In this document: positions 31,233 to 41,219 of the stretch, one piece after another
Layout of the letters: each line of letters opens with the position of its first letter
How positions within the stretch are numbered: the stretch's first letter is position 1
Assembly: GCA_027492545.1 (NCBI GenBank)
Contig: JAPUEL010000042.1
Span: 152,286 to 214,975 of the forward strand
Length of the DNA: 62,690 bases
Source of the DNA: Propionibacteriaceae bacterium
GTDB lineage: Bacteria; Actinomycetota; Actinomycetes; Propionibacteriales; Propionibacteriaceae
Reading direction: 5' to 3'
Made by a program: the position numbers and the translations under genes
Notes under the pieces: model-generated
What the model was told of the DNA's origin: nothing
The model's database searches: none
What the model saw: the letters and a program-made list of their open reading frames with translations, nothing else

Positions 31233-33247
31233 TGTCCGCGGATGACCTCCAGCGCCCCACCGCCGTAGCGCTCGGCCTTCACCCGCCCGATGCCCGGAAG
31301 GCGCAGCAGTTCAGCTTCGGATCTGGGCACGGCTTCGGCGATCGCCTGGAGCGTGGCGTCGGTGAAGACGACGAACGCCGGCACTGACGCCTCCTCGGCC
31401 ACGGTGCGCCGCCAGGATCTCAACGCCTCGAACAGTGCCTCGTCGTAGCTGACCTCGCATCCCTCGTGCCTGCTCAGCTTGCGCTCGGCGGCGGTGTGGA
31501 GGTGGCCACCGCAGACCCGGCACGTGCGTGACCGGGCCGAGGTGGCGTTCTCCTTCGGCGGGCGCGCGACCGACGCCGGCCCGCTCACCTGATCCGCGAT
31601 GAACCGCGACCGCGTCGAGCCTCCCCTGCCTGCGGACCAACTGACCCGCAGTTCACGCTTGGCCCGGGTGAACCCGACGTAGAGCAGGCGACGCTCCTCC
31701 GACAGAGCCGGCTCCTCCTGGCTCAACACGAACGGAATCAGCCCCTCACGCACCCCGATGACGGCCACCCCTTCCCACTCGAGCCCCTTGGCGGCATGGA
31801 GGGTGGACAGCGTCACCGCGTCCGCCACCGGCGCCGCCTGCCATGAGGAGCGCTCACGCAACCAGCCTGCGGCCGCACCGGCATTCCACTCGTCGTGTCT
31901 GGACGCCTCGTCGACCATCATCCCGCGCAGTGCCGTGAGCGATTCCCATCTCTCCCGCTGCCGGCCCTGACCCTCCGGAGCCTCGGGACGCCACCCCAAC
32001 GAGGACAGGACGCCGTCCATCACGTCAGTCGCAGACGCGGCCTGGCCCCGCTCCACGCTCCTGGTGAACTCGGTGATGGCCTGGCGCACCTCAGCCCTGT
32101 CGTAGAACCGCTCGGTGCCACGGACCGAGTACGGGATGGACCGCTCGCTGAGCGCCGCCTCGAGGGCCGGCGACTGCGCGTTGATGCGGTACAGAACCGC
32201 CAGCTCGGACCACCGAGTGCCCGCGGCGTGCGCCTCCGCGAGCCACTGGGCGACGGCGCCCGCCTCGGAGGCCTCGTCCGGGTGCCCGGTGAAGGTGGGC
32301 TTCGGCCCCTGTGGACGCGTGGGCGTGAGCGCCCCTGGACCACCCGGCCGCACCCGCAGGACCTTGTTGGCGGAGGCCAGGACCTCCGGCGTGGAGCGGT
32401 AGTTGCGGAACAGGCGGACCGTCTCGGCGCCGTCGACCCCGGCCGCGAATCCCAGGAGGTACGAGGCGTCCGCGCCCGCGAAAGAGTGGATGGCCTGATT
32501 GGGGTCCCCCACGACGCACACGTCCCGCCGGCCGTCCACCCACAGGCTGATCAGGCGGTGCTGCAACGCCGACACGTCCTGGTACTCGTCGACGACGAAG
32601 TGGCGGTACGTCTGACGGATGGTTTCGCCGATCTCGGGGTGTTCGGTCAGCAGGACGGCATTGCACATGAGGATGTCGTTGAAGTCGACGCTGCCCTCGG
32701 TGAGCTTCTGCTTCTCGTACAACGCCATCGTGGCCGACACCTGCGCAGCCGACGCCCCGGCGACAGATCGACCAGCCGCGACCTCCGGGTATCTCGCGGC
32801 CGACACGTTGCTGGTCTTGGCCCAGGAGATCTCGCTGTCGAGGTCGCGCACGAGCGCCGGCTCTGACTTGCCGAGCACCTGGTGGGCGGCACGCGCCACG
32901 AGCCCGTAGGTGTTCTCCGCCACGCGCGGGAAGGCCACACCGTAGGCCTGGGGCCAGAAGAACTGGCACTGCCGAAGCGCGGCGGAGTGGATGGTGCGCG
33001 CCTGGGCGCCGCGCACCCCCAAGGCGGCCAGGCGCGCGCGCATCTCTCCGGCCGCGCGGGTGGTGAAGGTGACCGCCAGGGTGGCTGAGGGGTGGTAGCG
33101 CCCCTGGCTCACCGCGTGGGCGATCCGGTGCGTGATGGCCCGGGTCTTGCCGGTACCGGCCCCTGCCAGAACCACGACCGGGGCGTCGAGGAGGGTGGCC
33201 ACGCGGCGCTGCTCGGGATCGAGGGCATCGAGAATCTGGTCGCTCAC
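31223..33247 (-). CDS. uvrD2: ATP-dependent DNA helicase UvrD2 (HRDC-containing)
   Basis: 674-residue superfamily 1A 3'-5' helicase. Motif I VVLAGAGTGKTRAITHRI, motif II HFVVDEYQDVSALQ, motif III VCVVGDPNQAIHSF, motif IV-like TVRLFRNYRSTPE, motif V TLSTLHAAKGLEWEGVAVIG and motif VI RRLLYVGFTRAKREL are intact. A zinc knuckle (CRVCGGH...RHEGC) is followed by a C-terminal HRDC domain (about 595-674). In mycobacterial UvrD2 the knuckle is a tetracysteine; here the third position reads His. GTG 33247 was chosen: homology begins there and CACAAT lies six bases upstream, a leaderless pattern. Divergent from recC by 110 bp. Role: DNA repair. Confidence 0.93.
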   Translation of the reverse strand: MSDQILDALDPEQRRVATLLDAPVVVLAGAGTGKTRAITHRIAHAVSQGRYHPSATLAVTFTTRAAGEMRARLAALGVRGAQARTIHSAALRQCQFFWPQAYGVAFPRVAENTYGLVARAAHQVLGKSEPALVRDLDSEISWAKTSNVSAARYPEVAAGRSVAGASAAQVSATMALYEKQKLTEGSVDFNDILMCNAVLLTEHPEIGETIRQTYRHFVVDEYQDVSALQHRLISLWVDGRRDVCVVGDPNQAIHSFAGADASYLLGFAAGVDGAETVRLFRNYRSTPEVLASANKVLRVRPGGPGALTPTRPQGPKPTFTGHPDEASEAGAVAQWLAEAHAAGTRWSELAVLYRINAQSPALEAALSERSIPYSVRGTERFYDRAEVRQAITEFTRSVERGQAASATDVMDGVLSSLGWRPEAPEGQGRQRERWESLTALRGMMVDEASRHDEWNAGAAAGWLRERSSWQAAPVADAVTLSTLHAAKGLEWEGVAVIGVREGLIPFVLSQEEPALSEERRLLYVGFTRAKRELRVSWSAGRGGSTRSRFIADQVSGPASVARPPKENATSARSRTCRVCGGHLHTAAERKLSRHEGCEVSYDEALFEALRSWRRTVAEEASVPAFVVFTDATLQAIAEAVPRSEAELLRLPGIGRVKAERYGGGALEVIRGHQG

Positions 33248-33357
33248 CGCCCCATTGTGGCCGCGTCGTCCGACAGTTCCCAGCCGGCGACCCACCCGGG
33301 CGAATCTGTCGGTGTCCGCCAGTATGGTTGCCGGGAGGTGAGAGGAGCGTGCAGGAG

Positions 33358-36300
33358 ATGCCGGTGACGCTGGTGCTGGGGGCTCGCTGGGGCGCTCTGA
33401 TGGACCATCTCGTGGAGACGCTGCGCGGCCTCGAGCTCGGCCCGTTCGACGGTGCGCGGGTGCTGGTGGCCACCCACGAGACCGGGCGTGTGGTCGGGCA
33501 GGAGGTGGCCGCCCGCGTCGGGATCTCCGCGGGCATCGACTACCTCACCACGGCGGGCCTGGGGAGGGCGCTGGCCGAGGCGGCCGGCGTCCAGGGGGAT
33601 CGGGCGCGCTGGCTGGGCAGCCCGCTGGATGTGGCGGTCCAGGGCGTGCTCGGCGAGGTCGCCGACGGTCACCCGTTGTTGAAGGCGGCGCTCGAGGCGG
33701 ACGGGCTGCGCCCCGGACGCCGACGCGCCACGGCGGTCCGCCTGGCCCGGCTGCTGCGCCTCTATGCAGACCTCGTGCCAGATCTGGTCGGAGCCTGGCT
33801 CGACGGCGGTGACAGCGGCCCGGAGGGGGCGGATCTGCCCCCCGTCGCGGCGTGGCAGCCCGCCCTCATGCGCGCGGCGGTGGCCCGCCTGGAGGTCGAC
33901 CCGTTGGAGATCCAGGAAGCCGTCATCGAGGCGGCCGGGCAGGACACCACCCCCACGGTGCTGGTGGCCGTCGACCGGATGCCGGAGGCCCAGCGTCGGA
34001 TGGTGGTCGCCCTGTCCCGCAGCCGCGAGGTCACCCTCATCCAGAAGCCCGGGGCACCCGGAGCTGACTGGGCGCGGGCCGTGGCCACCCGCACCCTCAC
34101 CCTCCCCTCGGCCGAGGCGCCCGTCCCGCTGGTCGCGGTGCACGACTCCCACGGCGAGTCGCGCCAGGTGGAGGTGCTGCGCGACGAGCTCACGCGTCTG
34201 TTCGCGGAGGACCCGACGCTGGAGCCGCGGCACGTCGCGGTCATCTGCCCCCAGGTGGAGCGGTACGCACCGCTCCTCGACGCGGCCTTCTCCCCTGGCG
34301 CGTCCGGGGCCGCCCATCCCGGCCGGACTCTGCGCGTCCAGGCCGTCGGCCTGACCCCACCCAACCCGCTGGTCATGCTCCTGAGGGATCTCGTCCGGCT
34401 GGGTGGGTCGCGGGCCACCGCGAGCGGCCTCGTCGAGCTGCTCCTGCGCCCCGCCATCGCCCACAGATGGAGGCTGACGGACCGGGCGGCCGTGGTGGAG
34501 TTGGTCAGCGGCGCAGGGGTCCGCTGGGGCATGGACGCCGGCCACCGGGCCCAGTTCGGCCTGGACGACGTGAGCCAGAACACCTGGGTCCGGGGGCTGG
34601 ACCGGCTGCTGGTCGGGCTGGCGGTGGCGCCGGGCGACGACGCGGGGATCGGGCTCAGCGGGGCGGAGGTGGTGACCGCGTCGGACATGGACACGGTGGG
34701 CTCGCTCTGCGAGATCGTGTCGCGGCTCCGGCAGCTCATCGCCGGCACCGGCTCGCCCACCACGATCCCGGGGTGGGTGGCGTGGTGCCGCTCGGCCATC
34801 GCGTCGCTGGTGGGGCTGCCCCGCTCCGAGGAGTGGCAGCTGACCGCGGCCGCCAGGGCCCTGACCGCGCTGGAGTCGGACCACGCGGCGGACCCGACGA
34901 GTCTGACCAGCCACGAGTTCTCGCTCCTGCTGACAGATTCGGCCTCCGGCTACAGGCGGCGCGCCGCGGCGGGCAACGGGTCCCTCATCGTCGCGCCCCT
35001 GGGGGAGTTGCCGCACGTCGAGTTCAGAGTGGTGGCGCTGCTGGGCGTCACCGACGACGCCGTGCCCGGGCGGCTCGGCGCGCCGGCGGACTGCCTGGAC
35101 CTCGGCGAGCTCACCCCGGACGCGCGGTCGCTGCGACGCGCCCAGCTGCTCACCCACGCCCGAACCGCCGAACGGCTGCTCATCGTCCGGCCGGCGCGCT
35201 CCCCCCGCACCAACGGCCCCACCGCGCTCCCGGTGGCGGTGGACTGGCTGCTGGCCGAACTCGGCACCTCGCCCACCCCCGTGGTCCATCCGCCCACCGC
35301 GACATCGGAGGCCAACTTCGTCTCGCCTGCGAGCTTCGACCCGGCTGCGTGGGCCGGTGCGGTGGCCCGCCGCCGCCACGGTGGCCACACGACGCTCCCC
35401 GAGCGTCACCGTCGCCGACGCACGCAGGCGCGCACCCGCCCGGTGGGCCCCGCGCCCGCAACCGTCAGTGTGGCGCAGCTGTCGCGCTTCCTGGCGGACC
35501 CGGCCCGCGCCTTCCTGCAGACCGCGGCCGGGATCACGTTCCGGCAGTCCGTCGAGGTGCACGACGAGATCCCCCTGGAGACCCGTGGTCTGGACAGGTG
35601 GGGCATCCTCAACGACCTGCTGGAGGCCTGGAAGTCGGGCCTGAGCGGGGAGTCCGTCGAACAGGCGCTGCGCCGGCGCGAGCTGCACCCGCCGCTGGAG
35701 ATCGGGCGGCTCGCGTTCGAGGCGGCCCGGGCGGACGCGGCGGCGGTGTGGGCCGGAGCACAACCGGACTGGGACGCCGAGCTCACCACCCACAGCGTCG
35801 AGATCCCACTCCAGCTCCCCGGACTCGGCCACATCACGCTGGTCGATGAGATCCGGACCCGCGGCGGTGCGGCGGTGACGGTGACCGCCAGCACCGGGGA
35901 CGAGCAGATCATCCGGCCATGGGTGGAGTCGCTGGCCCTGGCCGCGGCCGGGCACGCGGCACCCGCCCGGCTGCACCGGCTGTTCAACCACTTCGGCCAG
36001 CTCAGGCCCGAGACGCGCGACTTCCCTGAGTGCGAGGCCGCGGAGGCGGTCACGCGGCTGACTCCTCTGGCCCACGCCTACGTGCTGGGCCAGCACCGCC
36101 TGGTCGCCGTCCCGGCCGCGCCGGCCATCGCCTACGCCCGGGACGTCGAGAGCGGCGTCCTCGATCCCGCCGACTGGCGCGGCCCCTTCCGCGGATATCA
36201 CCGCAAGTGGGCGTGGCCGGGGCGTGCGTGGGAGCTGTTCTTCGACACCGACGTGAGTGAGTTGTGCCACGACGCTCCGCTGCCCGAGGATCCGCAGACG

Positions 36301-36366
36301 CAGCAGTCGGCCTTCGCCGCGTGGGCCCTGGCCATGTACCAGCCTCTCGTGAGGAGCCACCGATGA
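33358..36366 (+). CDS. recC: exodeoxyribonuclease V gamma subunit
   Basis: 1002-residue RecC, the inactive SF1 helicase-like subunit that splits the strands and reads the recombination hotspot in RecBCD. No Walker A motif is present, as expected; helicase-like remnants are seen in LIVAPLGELPHVEFRVVALLGV and RRAQLLTHARTAERLLIV. The C-terminal nuclease-like domain includes LSRFLADPARAFLQTAAGI and LDRWGILNDLLEAWKSG. It is shorter than E. coli RecC (1122). ATG 33358 or an in-frame GTG at 33349 could start it; AGGAG at 33343 fits ATG best. The stop overlaps the recB ATG (ATGA). Confidence 0.9.
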   Translation: MPVTLVLGARWGALMDHLVETLRGLELGPFDGARVLVATHETGRVVGQEVAARVGISAGIDYLTTAGLGRALAEAAGVQGDRARWLGSPLDVAVQGVLGEVADGHPLLKAALEADGLRPGRRRATAVRLARLLRLYADLVPDLVGAWLDGGDSGPEGADLPPVAAWQPALMRAAVARLEVDPLEIQEAVIEAAGQDTTPTVLVAVDRMPEAQRRMVVALSRSREVTLIQKPGAPGADWARAVATRTLTLPSAEAPVPLVAVHDSHGESRQVEVLRDELTRLFAEDPTLEPRHVAVICPQVERYAPLLDAAFSPGASGAAHPGRTLRVQAVGLTPPNPLVMLLRDLVRLGGSRATASGLVELLLRPAIAHRWRLTDRAAVVELVSGAGVRWGMDAGHRAQFGLDDVSQNTWVRGLDRLLVGLAVAPGDDAGIGLSGAEVVTASDMDTVGSLCEIVSRLRQLIAGTGSPTTIPGWVAWCRSAIASLVGLPRSEEWQLTAAARALTALESDHAADPTSLTSHEFSLLLTDSASGYRRRAAAGNGSLIVAPLGELPHVEFRVVALLGVTDDAVPGRLGAPADCLDLGELTPDARSLRRAQLLTHARTAERLLIVRPARSPRTNGPTALPVAVDWLLAELGTSPTPVVHPPTATSEANFVSPASFDPAAWAGAVARRRHGGHTTLPERHRRRRTQARTRPVGPAPATVSVAQLSRFLADPARAFLQTAAGITFRQSVEVHDEIPLETRGLDRWGILNDLLEAWKSGLSGESVEQALRRRELHPPLEIGRLAFEAARADAAAVWAGAQPDWDAELTTHSVEIPLQLPGLGHITLVDEIRTRGGAAVTVTASTGDEQIIRPWVESLALAAAGHAAPARLHRLFNHFGQLRPETRDFPECEAAEAVTRLTPLAHAYVLGQHRLVAVPAAPAIAYARDVESGVLDPADWRGPFRGYHRKWAWPGRAWELFFDTDVSELCHDAPLPEDPQTQQSAFAAWALAMYQPLVRSHR

Positions 36367-39300
36367 GTGACACGACGTTCGATCTCACCGGCCCGCTGCC
36401 CCGCCGCACCACGCTGCTGGAGGCCAGCGCCGGCACCGGCAAGACCTACGCCATCGCGGCGTTGGCCGCCAGGTATCTCGCCGAGGACGGCATCCCCGTC
36501 GGGAGGGTCCTGCTCATCACGTTCGGCCGGCACGCCACGGGCGAGCTCCGCTCCCGCGTGTTCGACCGGCTTCGGACGACGGTGCGCGCGCTCGACCAGG
36601 TGCTGGCCGGCGGAGCGCTGCCGGATCCCGACGACGCCGTCACCGCCCACCTCGCCTCGGCCGACGCGCGGCTCCATCGCGACCGCCTCGCCGATGCGGT
36701 GGCCCGGTTCAACGAGCTGACCATCCTGACCACCCACTCGTTCTGCCAGACCATGCTGCACGAGCTGGGCATCCTGGGGAACTGGGACCCGGCGGAGCAG
36801 GTGGGTCCGGACCCCGTGGACCTTATGCGGCAGTGCGCGGCGGACACCTATCTCAGACTGCACCGGAAGGATCCGAGGCCTCCCCTTCTCCCTCGCTCCG
36901 CGCTGCAGATCGGCGAGGCCGCGTGCGCCACCACGCTGGAGCTGCTCCCCCCCGCCGGGCCGCACCGCGAGTTCGCCGCGATGGTGCGTGACCTGTATGA
37001 GGAACGCAAGGCCGTGGAGGGCGTGTGCACCTACAACGACGTGGTCACCCGGCTCCTCCGGCTCCTCCGGGCACCCGCCGGCGGAGCCGAGGTGGTCGCC
37101 GAGCTGCAGCGCCGCTTCGCCGTGGTGCTCGTCGACGAGTTCCAGGACACCGACCCCGAGCAGTGGTCCATCGTCGAGCGCGCATTCGTGACAGACAGCA
37201 GGCCCACCATTCTCATCGGGGACCCCAAGCAGTCCATCTACGCGTTCCGCGGGGCGGATCTGCAGAGCTATCTAGCGGCCAGGGACGCAGCGGATGTGCA
37301 CACGCTGGCGGTGAACCGGCGCAGCGACAAGCCGCTGGTCGAGGGCGTGTCGGAGCTGTTCGGGGACCGCAGCCTCGGCGACGAGTCGGTGACGGTGGCC
37401 CCGGTCGCCGCGGTGGTGGACACCCCCCGTCTGACGCTGCCCGGCGCGTCGCGCCTCTGGCTCCGACTCGGTGCCACCGCGGCGGCCATCGATGCGGACC
37501 TCGTCGCGACGGTGCGCAACCTCGTGTCGCGGGGGTCGTTCACCCACCGCGGGGACCACCGGGTCCGCTACTCGGACATCGCCATCCTCGTGCGACGGGG
37601 GGCACGGGCCAGGGAGCTGCGGAGCGTGCTGGAAACTGCGGGCATTCCCGCGGTCCTGACCGGCAGCCAGTCGGTGTGGGCTCAGCCCGCCGCCCACGAC
37701 TGGGCGGCGCTCGTCACGGCCATGGCGGACCCGGGCCAGGCCACCATCCGCCTCGCCGCGCTCACGGCTTTGATCGGCTCGGAGCTCGGCGACCTCCTGG
37801 ATCCGGCCTCGCCGGAGCCGGCGCGTGTCTCGACGCTGGTGCGCACCCTCGCGCAGCGCTTCGCAGAGGGGGGAATCTCCCGGGTGTTGACCCACCTGAG
37901 GACGGTCGAGCGGCTGGACGAACGGATCCTCGGCGAGCGGGACGGAGAGAGGGAACTGGCCGACCTCGTGCACGTGGCCGAGCTTCTGGACGCCAGCGGC
38001 GCCTCCACGCTGAGCGGTGTCCTCGCGGTGCTGGAGGAACGGGCGACGGACGACGAGTCGGCGGACGCCATCCGGGTGGCCTCGGACGACGAGGCGGTGC
38101 GGGTGATGACCATCCATGCGGCCAAGGGGTTGGAGTTTCCCATCGTGCTCCTGCCCGAGACCGACGGCGTCAAGGCCGTCCGGACCAAGCCCTTCACGGT
38201 CATCCACGAGGGGCGGCGGCACCTCTACGTGGGGGCCACCCCTGCGCATGACGAGCCGTTGGCCCGCACGCTGGACGACCAGACGCTCGCCGAGGAGCTG
38301 CGGCTGCTGTACGTCGGCCTCACCCGGGCTCAGCACTTCTGCGTGGCCTGGCACGTCGAGGGGTCCGGCCGGCAACGGGGCGGGGCGTTGGGCACCCTGG
38401 TCCGCGCCTGGCAGAAGAACAGGTCGGCCGCCTCGGGCCCCAGCTGGATCCACCGCTCCGACATCGACGGGCAGCCGGATCCGCCCGGGCCGCCACCCCC
38501 GGCGGCCGACCTTCCCGCCCTGGACCTCGCAACCCTGGGCCGGGCCATCGACACCACCTGGCGGCGCACCTCCTACTCGGGCCTCACCCAGGCCCTCCAC
38601 GACCAGCCGCCCACCCACGTGCTGGCCGACGAGGCCGCCGTGGTGGACGTGGCGGTCCCAGCGCCGCAGGACCCGGCGCTCCAGGAGCCGTCACCGATGA
38701 CCGGCCTGCCTGCCGGCGCCGCCTTCGGCACCATGGTCCACGAGGCCCTCGAGCGGCTGAGCTGGGGCCCCGACGCACTGGAGGCGTCCGCTCTCGCCGT
38801 CGTCGCGCAGCTCGGACCGCAGCACGCCCTTGAGAGGTCGCTCCAGCCGACGCTGGCATCCGCCCTCGTCGCCGTCTGCCGTACGCCGCTGCACCCGCTG
38901 ACAGCGCACGCCCTGACGGACCTGCCCACCACCCGTCGGCTTCCAGAGCTGGACTTCGACCTGCCGCTCGCGGACCGGGGTGCCCCGGCCACCCTCCGCC
39001 GGCTCGCGGACCTCATGGCGCAGCATCTCCCCTCCACTGACCCCCTGTCTGCCTACCCTGAGCGGCTTCGGTCCTCCGAGGCCGCGGATTCCGTCCTCAA
39101 CGGCTTCCTCACCGGCTCCATCGATGCCGTCCTCCAACTCGACGACGGCCGGTTCCTGGTGGTGGACTACAAGACCAACCGGCTCTCGCCGGCCGGCGAG
39201 CCGGAGGTGACCCTCGGCCACTACGTGGCACCGGCCATGGCCGAGGCCATGATGCAGGCCCACTACCCCCTCCAAGCCATCCTCTACTGCGTCGCCCTGC

Positions 39301-39497
39301 ACCGTTTCCTGTCCACGCGGCTGCCGGGATACGCGCCGGAGCGACACCTGGGCGGTGTCGGCTACCTCTTCGTCCGGGGCATGGCGGGGCCGACGACCCC
39401 CGTCGTGGACGGCGCGTCGTGCGGGGTCATGGCGTGGCATCCCTCCGCGGCGTTGGTCGTCGCGGCTTCAGAGCTCCTCGGAGGCGTCGATGCATGA
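36363..39497 (+). CDS. recB: exodeoxyribonuclease V beta subunit (helicase-nuclease)
   Basis: 1044 residues. 3'-5' helicase and nuclease of RecBCD, which processes double-strand breaks for RecA loading. Walker A LLEASAGTGKTYAIAALAARY lies at residues 18-38 region; motif II VVLVDEFQDTDPEQWSIVERAF; motif III TILIGDPKQSIYAFRGADL; motif V VMTIHAAKGLEFPIVLLPET; motif VI LLYVGLTRAQHFCVAWH. The RecB-family nuclease core is FLVVDYKTNRLSPAGEP near residue 934. It overlaps recC at the start and recD at the end (8 bp), so the three are translated together in fixed ratio. Confidence 0.95.
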   Translation: MSDTTFDLTGPLPRRTTLLEASAGTGKTYAIAALAARYLAEDGIPVGRVLLITFGRHATGELRSRVFDRLRTTVRALDQVLAGGALPDPDDAVTAHLASADARLHRDRLADAVARFNELTILTTHSFCQTMLHELGILGNWDPAEQVGPDPVDLMRQCAADTYLRLHRKDPRPPLLPRSALQIGEAACATTLELLPPAGPHREFAAMVRDLYEERKAVEGVCTYNDVVTRLLRLLRAPAGGAEVVAELQRRFAVVLVDEFQDTDPEQWSIVERAFVTDSRPTILIGDPKQSIYAFRGADLQSYLAARDAADVHTLAVNRRSDKPLVEGVSELFGDRSLGDESVTVAPVAAVVDTPRLTLPGASRLWLRLGATAAAIDADLVATVRNLVSRGSFTHRGDHRVRYSDIAILVRRGARARELRSVLETAGIPAVLTGSQSVWAQPAAHDWAALVTAMADPGQATIRLAALTALIGSELGDLLDPASPEPARVSTLVRTLAQRFAEGGISRVLTHLRTVERLDERILGERDGERELADLVHVAELLDASGASTLSGVLAVLEERATDDESADAIRVASDDEAVRVMTIHAAKGLEFPIVLLPETDGVKAVRTKPFTVIHEGRRHLYVGATPAHDEPLARTLDDQTLAEELRLLYVGLTRAQHFCVAWHVEGSGRQRGGALGTLVRAWQKNRSAASGPSWIHRSDIDGQPDPPGPPPPAADLPALDLATLGRAIDTTWRRTSYSGLTQALHDQPPTHVLADEAAVVDVAVPAPQDPALQEPSPMTGLPAGAAFGTMVHEALERLSWGPDALEASALAVVAQLGPQHALERSLQPTLASALVAVCRTPLHPLTAHALTDLPTTRRLPELDFDLPLADRGAPATLRRLADLMAQHLPSTDPLSAYPERLRSSEAADSVLNGFLTGSIDAVLQLDDGRFLVVDYKTNRLSPAGEPEVTLGHYVAPAMAEAMMQAHYPLQAILYCVALHRFLSTRLPGYAPERHLGGVGYLFVRGMAGPTTPVVDGASCGVMAWHPSAALVVAASELLGGVDA

Positions 39498-41214
39498 GAT
39501 TCCCATCGCCGCCACCGGCGTCCTGCAGGCGTTCTGCGCCGACGGGATGCTGAGGCCCATCGACTTCCACCTGGCTCGCCGGTTGGCGAGTCTGGCCGGC
39601 GAGTCGGACCCTGAGGTGCAGCTGGCCTTCGCGCTGGCTGCGCGCGAACTGCGCCTGGGATCGGTGTGCCTGGACCTGGCCACCGCCGCCGCGGACCTCC
39701 TGCCGGAGGCGGACCTCGACGACGGCACCTCCGCCCAGACCCGCCGCCCCCTCGAGTGGCCGCAGCCGGACCGGTGGATTGCGCGGGTGGCCGCCTCCCC
39801 AGCCGTTGCTGGGCCGGACGAGGACTCGCGACCCTTCCGGCTGCACGGCACGCTGCTCTACCTTGACCGCTACTGGAAGCAGGAGAGGCGCCTGGCCCGC
39901 ACACTCAGGCTGCGCAGCTCGGAGGCCTTCCCGTCGGCCGGGGTCCGGGCCGCCGCACCCCCGGCGGGCGAGTCACCCGACCCGCACCAGGAGGCCGCGG
40001 TGGCCGCGGCGCTCACCCACGGAACCACCGTCATCACGGGCGGACCCGGCACCGGGAAGACGAGCATCGTGGCCCGGATCCTCGAATCCCTCGCCCCCAC
40101 TGATCCCTTCATCGCACTCGCCGCACCGACGGGCAAGGCAGCGGCCCGTCTGCAGTCGGCCGTCGGTGAGAGGCTGAGCGGCAATCCCCGTCTGTGGGGT
40201 GGCACGCTGCACAAGCTGCTCGGGGCCCGGCCGCGCTCGACGCAGCTCGGGTACGGCCCCGGCAATCCGCTTCCCCACGACGTCGTGGTGGTCGACGAGA
40301 CCTCCATGGTCTCGCTGGAACTCATGGGTCACCTGGCGGCCGCGCTGGCGCCCCACGCCCGGTTGATCCTGCTCGGTGACCCCCACCAGCTGCGCTCGGT
40401 CGAGGCCGGTGCGGTGCTCGCCGACATCGAACAGGCCGGCACTCTCGTGACGGAACCCGGCGGTCACATCGCCCGACTGCACCGCAACTTCCGCTCCAAC
40501 CCCGAGATCAACCGCCTTGCGGAGTGCATCCTGGCCGGCGACGCCGCCGGGGCCAGGACGCTGGTGGAGGCCGCGCGCACTGTCGAGTTGATCGACTTCG
40601 ACGGCTCTGTGGACCCCGTCTCGATTGCCCCTGTGCGGGCGGACCTCCTGGAATCCGTGGTGGCCGTCGTCTCCGCGGCTGAGCGAGGGGAGGCGGGCCA
40701 CGCCATCGCGGCGCTCAGCGCGCATCGCATCCTCTGCGGGCACCGGGAGGGTCCGTTCGGGGTCGGCCACTGGGCGCGCGCGTCACGCTCGTGGTTGGCC
40801 ACTCAGCTGTCCGACTACGGCTACGACTCCCGGCCGTACGTCGGCCAGCCCCTGCTGATCCAGCGAAACACCGATCTGTTCCACAACGGCGACACCGCCG
40901 TGGTGATCACCTCCGACGGCGGGGGCCTCGTCGCGGCGGTGGACCGTCCCGAGGGGCCGTTCATGGTGGCGCCGTCGCTGTTGGACGACGCCGCCGACCT
41001 CCACGCGATGACCATCCACAAGTCCCAGGGCAGCCAGTTCGAAGCGGTCTCGGTGGTGCTACCGCCGTCGGGCTCCGCCCTGCTGACCCGCGAGCTGATC
41101 TACACCGCGGTGACCCGGGCCCGCGGACGGGTCCGGATGTACGGCTCGTGGGAGCGCCTGGAGGAGGCGATCGCCACCCCGGTCAGGCGGGCCAGCGGCC
41201 TAGCCCGGCACTAG
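39490..41214 (+). CDS. recD: exodeoxyribonuclease V alpha subunit
   Basis: 574-residue 5'-3' helicase subunit of RecBCD. An N-terminal RecC/RecB-contacting domain (about 1-150) is followed by the SF1B helicase core: Walker A ITGGPGTGKTSIVARIL near residue 184, VVVDETSMVSLELMGHL (motif II), LILLGDPHQLRSVEAGAVL (motif III) and the C-terminal AMTIHKSQGSQFEAVSVVLP and ELIYTAVTRARGRV. Length close to E. coli RecD (608). ATG 39490 overlaps the recB stop. It ends 5 bp from the convergent aminotransferase stop. Confidence 0.95.
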   Translation: MHEIPIAATGVLQAFCADGMLRPIDFHLARRLASLAGESDPEVQLAFALAARELRLGSVCLDLATAAADLLPEADLDDGTSAQTRRPLEWPQPDRWIARVAASPAVAGPDEDSRPFRLHGTLLYLDRYWKQERRLARTLRLRSSEAFPSAGVRAAAPPAGESPDPHQEAAVAAALTHGTTVITGGPGTGKTSIVARILESLAPTDPFIALAAPTGKAAARLQSAVGERLSGNPRLWGGTLHKLLGARPRSTQLGYGPGNPLPHDVVVVDETSMVSLELMGHLAAALAPHARLILLGDPHQLRSVEAGAVLADIEQAGTLVTEPGGHIARLHRNFRSNPEINRLAECILAGDAAGARTLVEAARTVELIDFDGSVDPVSIAPVRADLLESVVAVVSAAERGEAGHAIAALSAHRILCGHREGPFGVGHWARASRSWLATQLSDYGYDSRPYVGQPLLIQRNTDLFHNGDTAVVITSDGGGLVAAVDRPEGPFMVAPSLLDDAADLHAMTIHKSQGSQFEAVSVVLPPSGSALLTRELIYTAVTRARGRVRMYGSWERLEEAIATPVRRASGLARH

Positions 41215-41219
41215 CGAGC

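Noticed and set aside
33244..36360. 1038-codon open frame opposite recC
   Set aside because: Arg/Gly/His/Gln-rich translation with no motifs; it is the usual antisense shadow of a high-GC gene whose real frame (recC) is clear.
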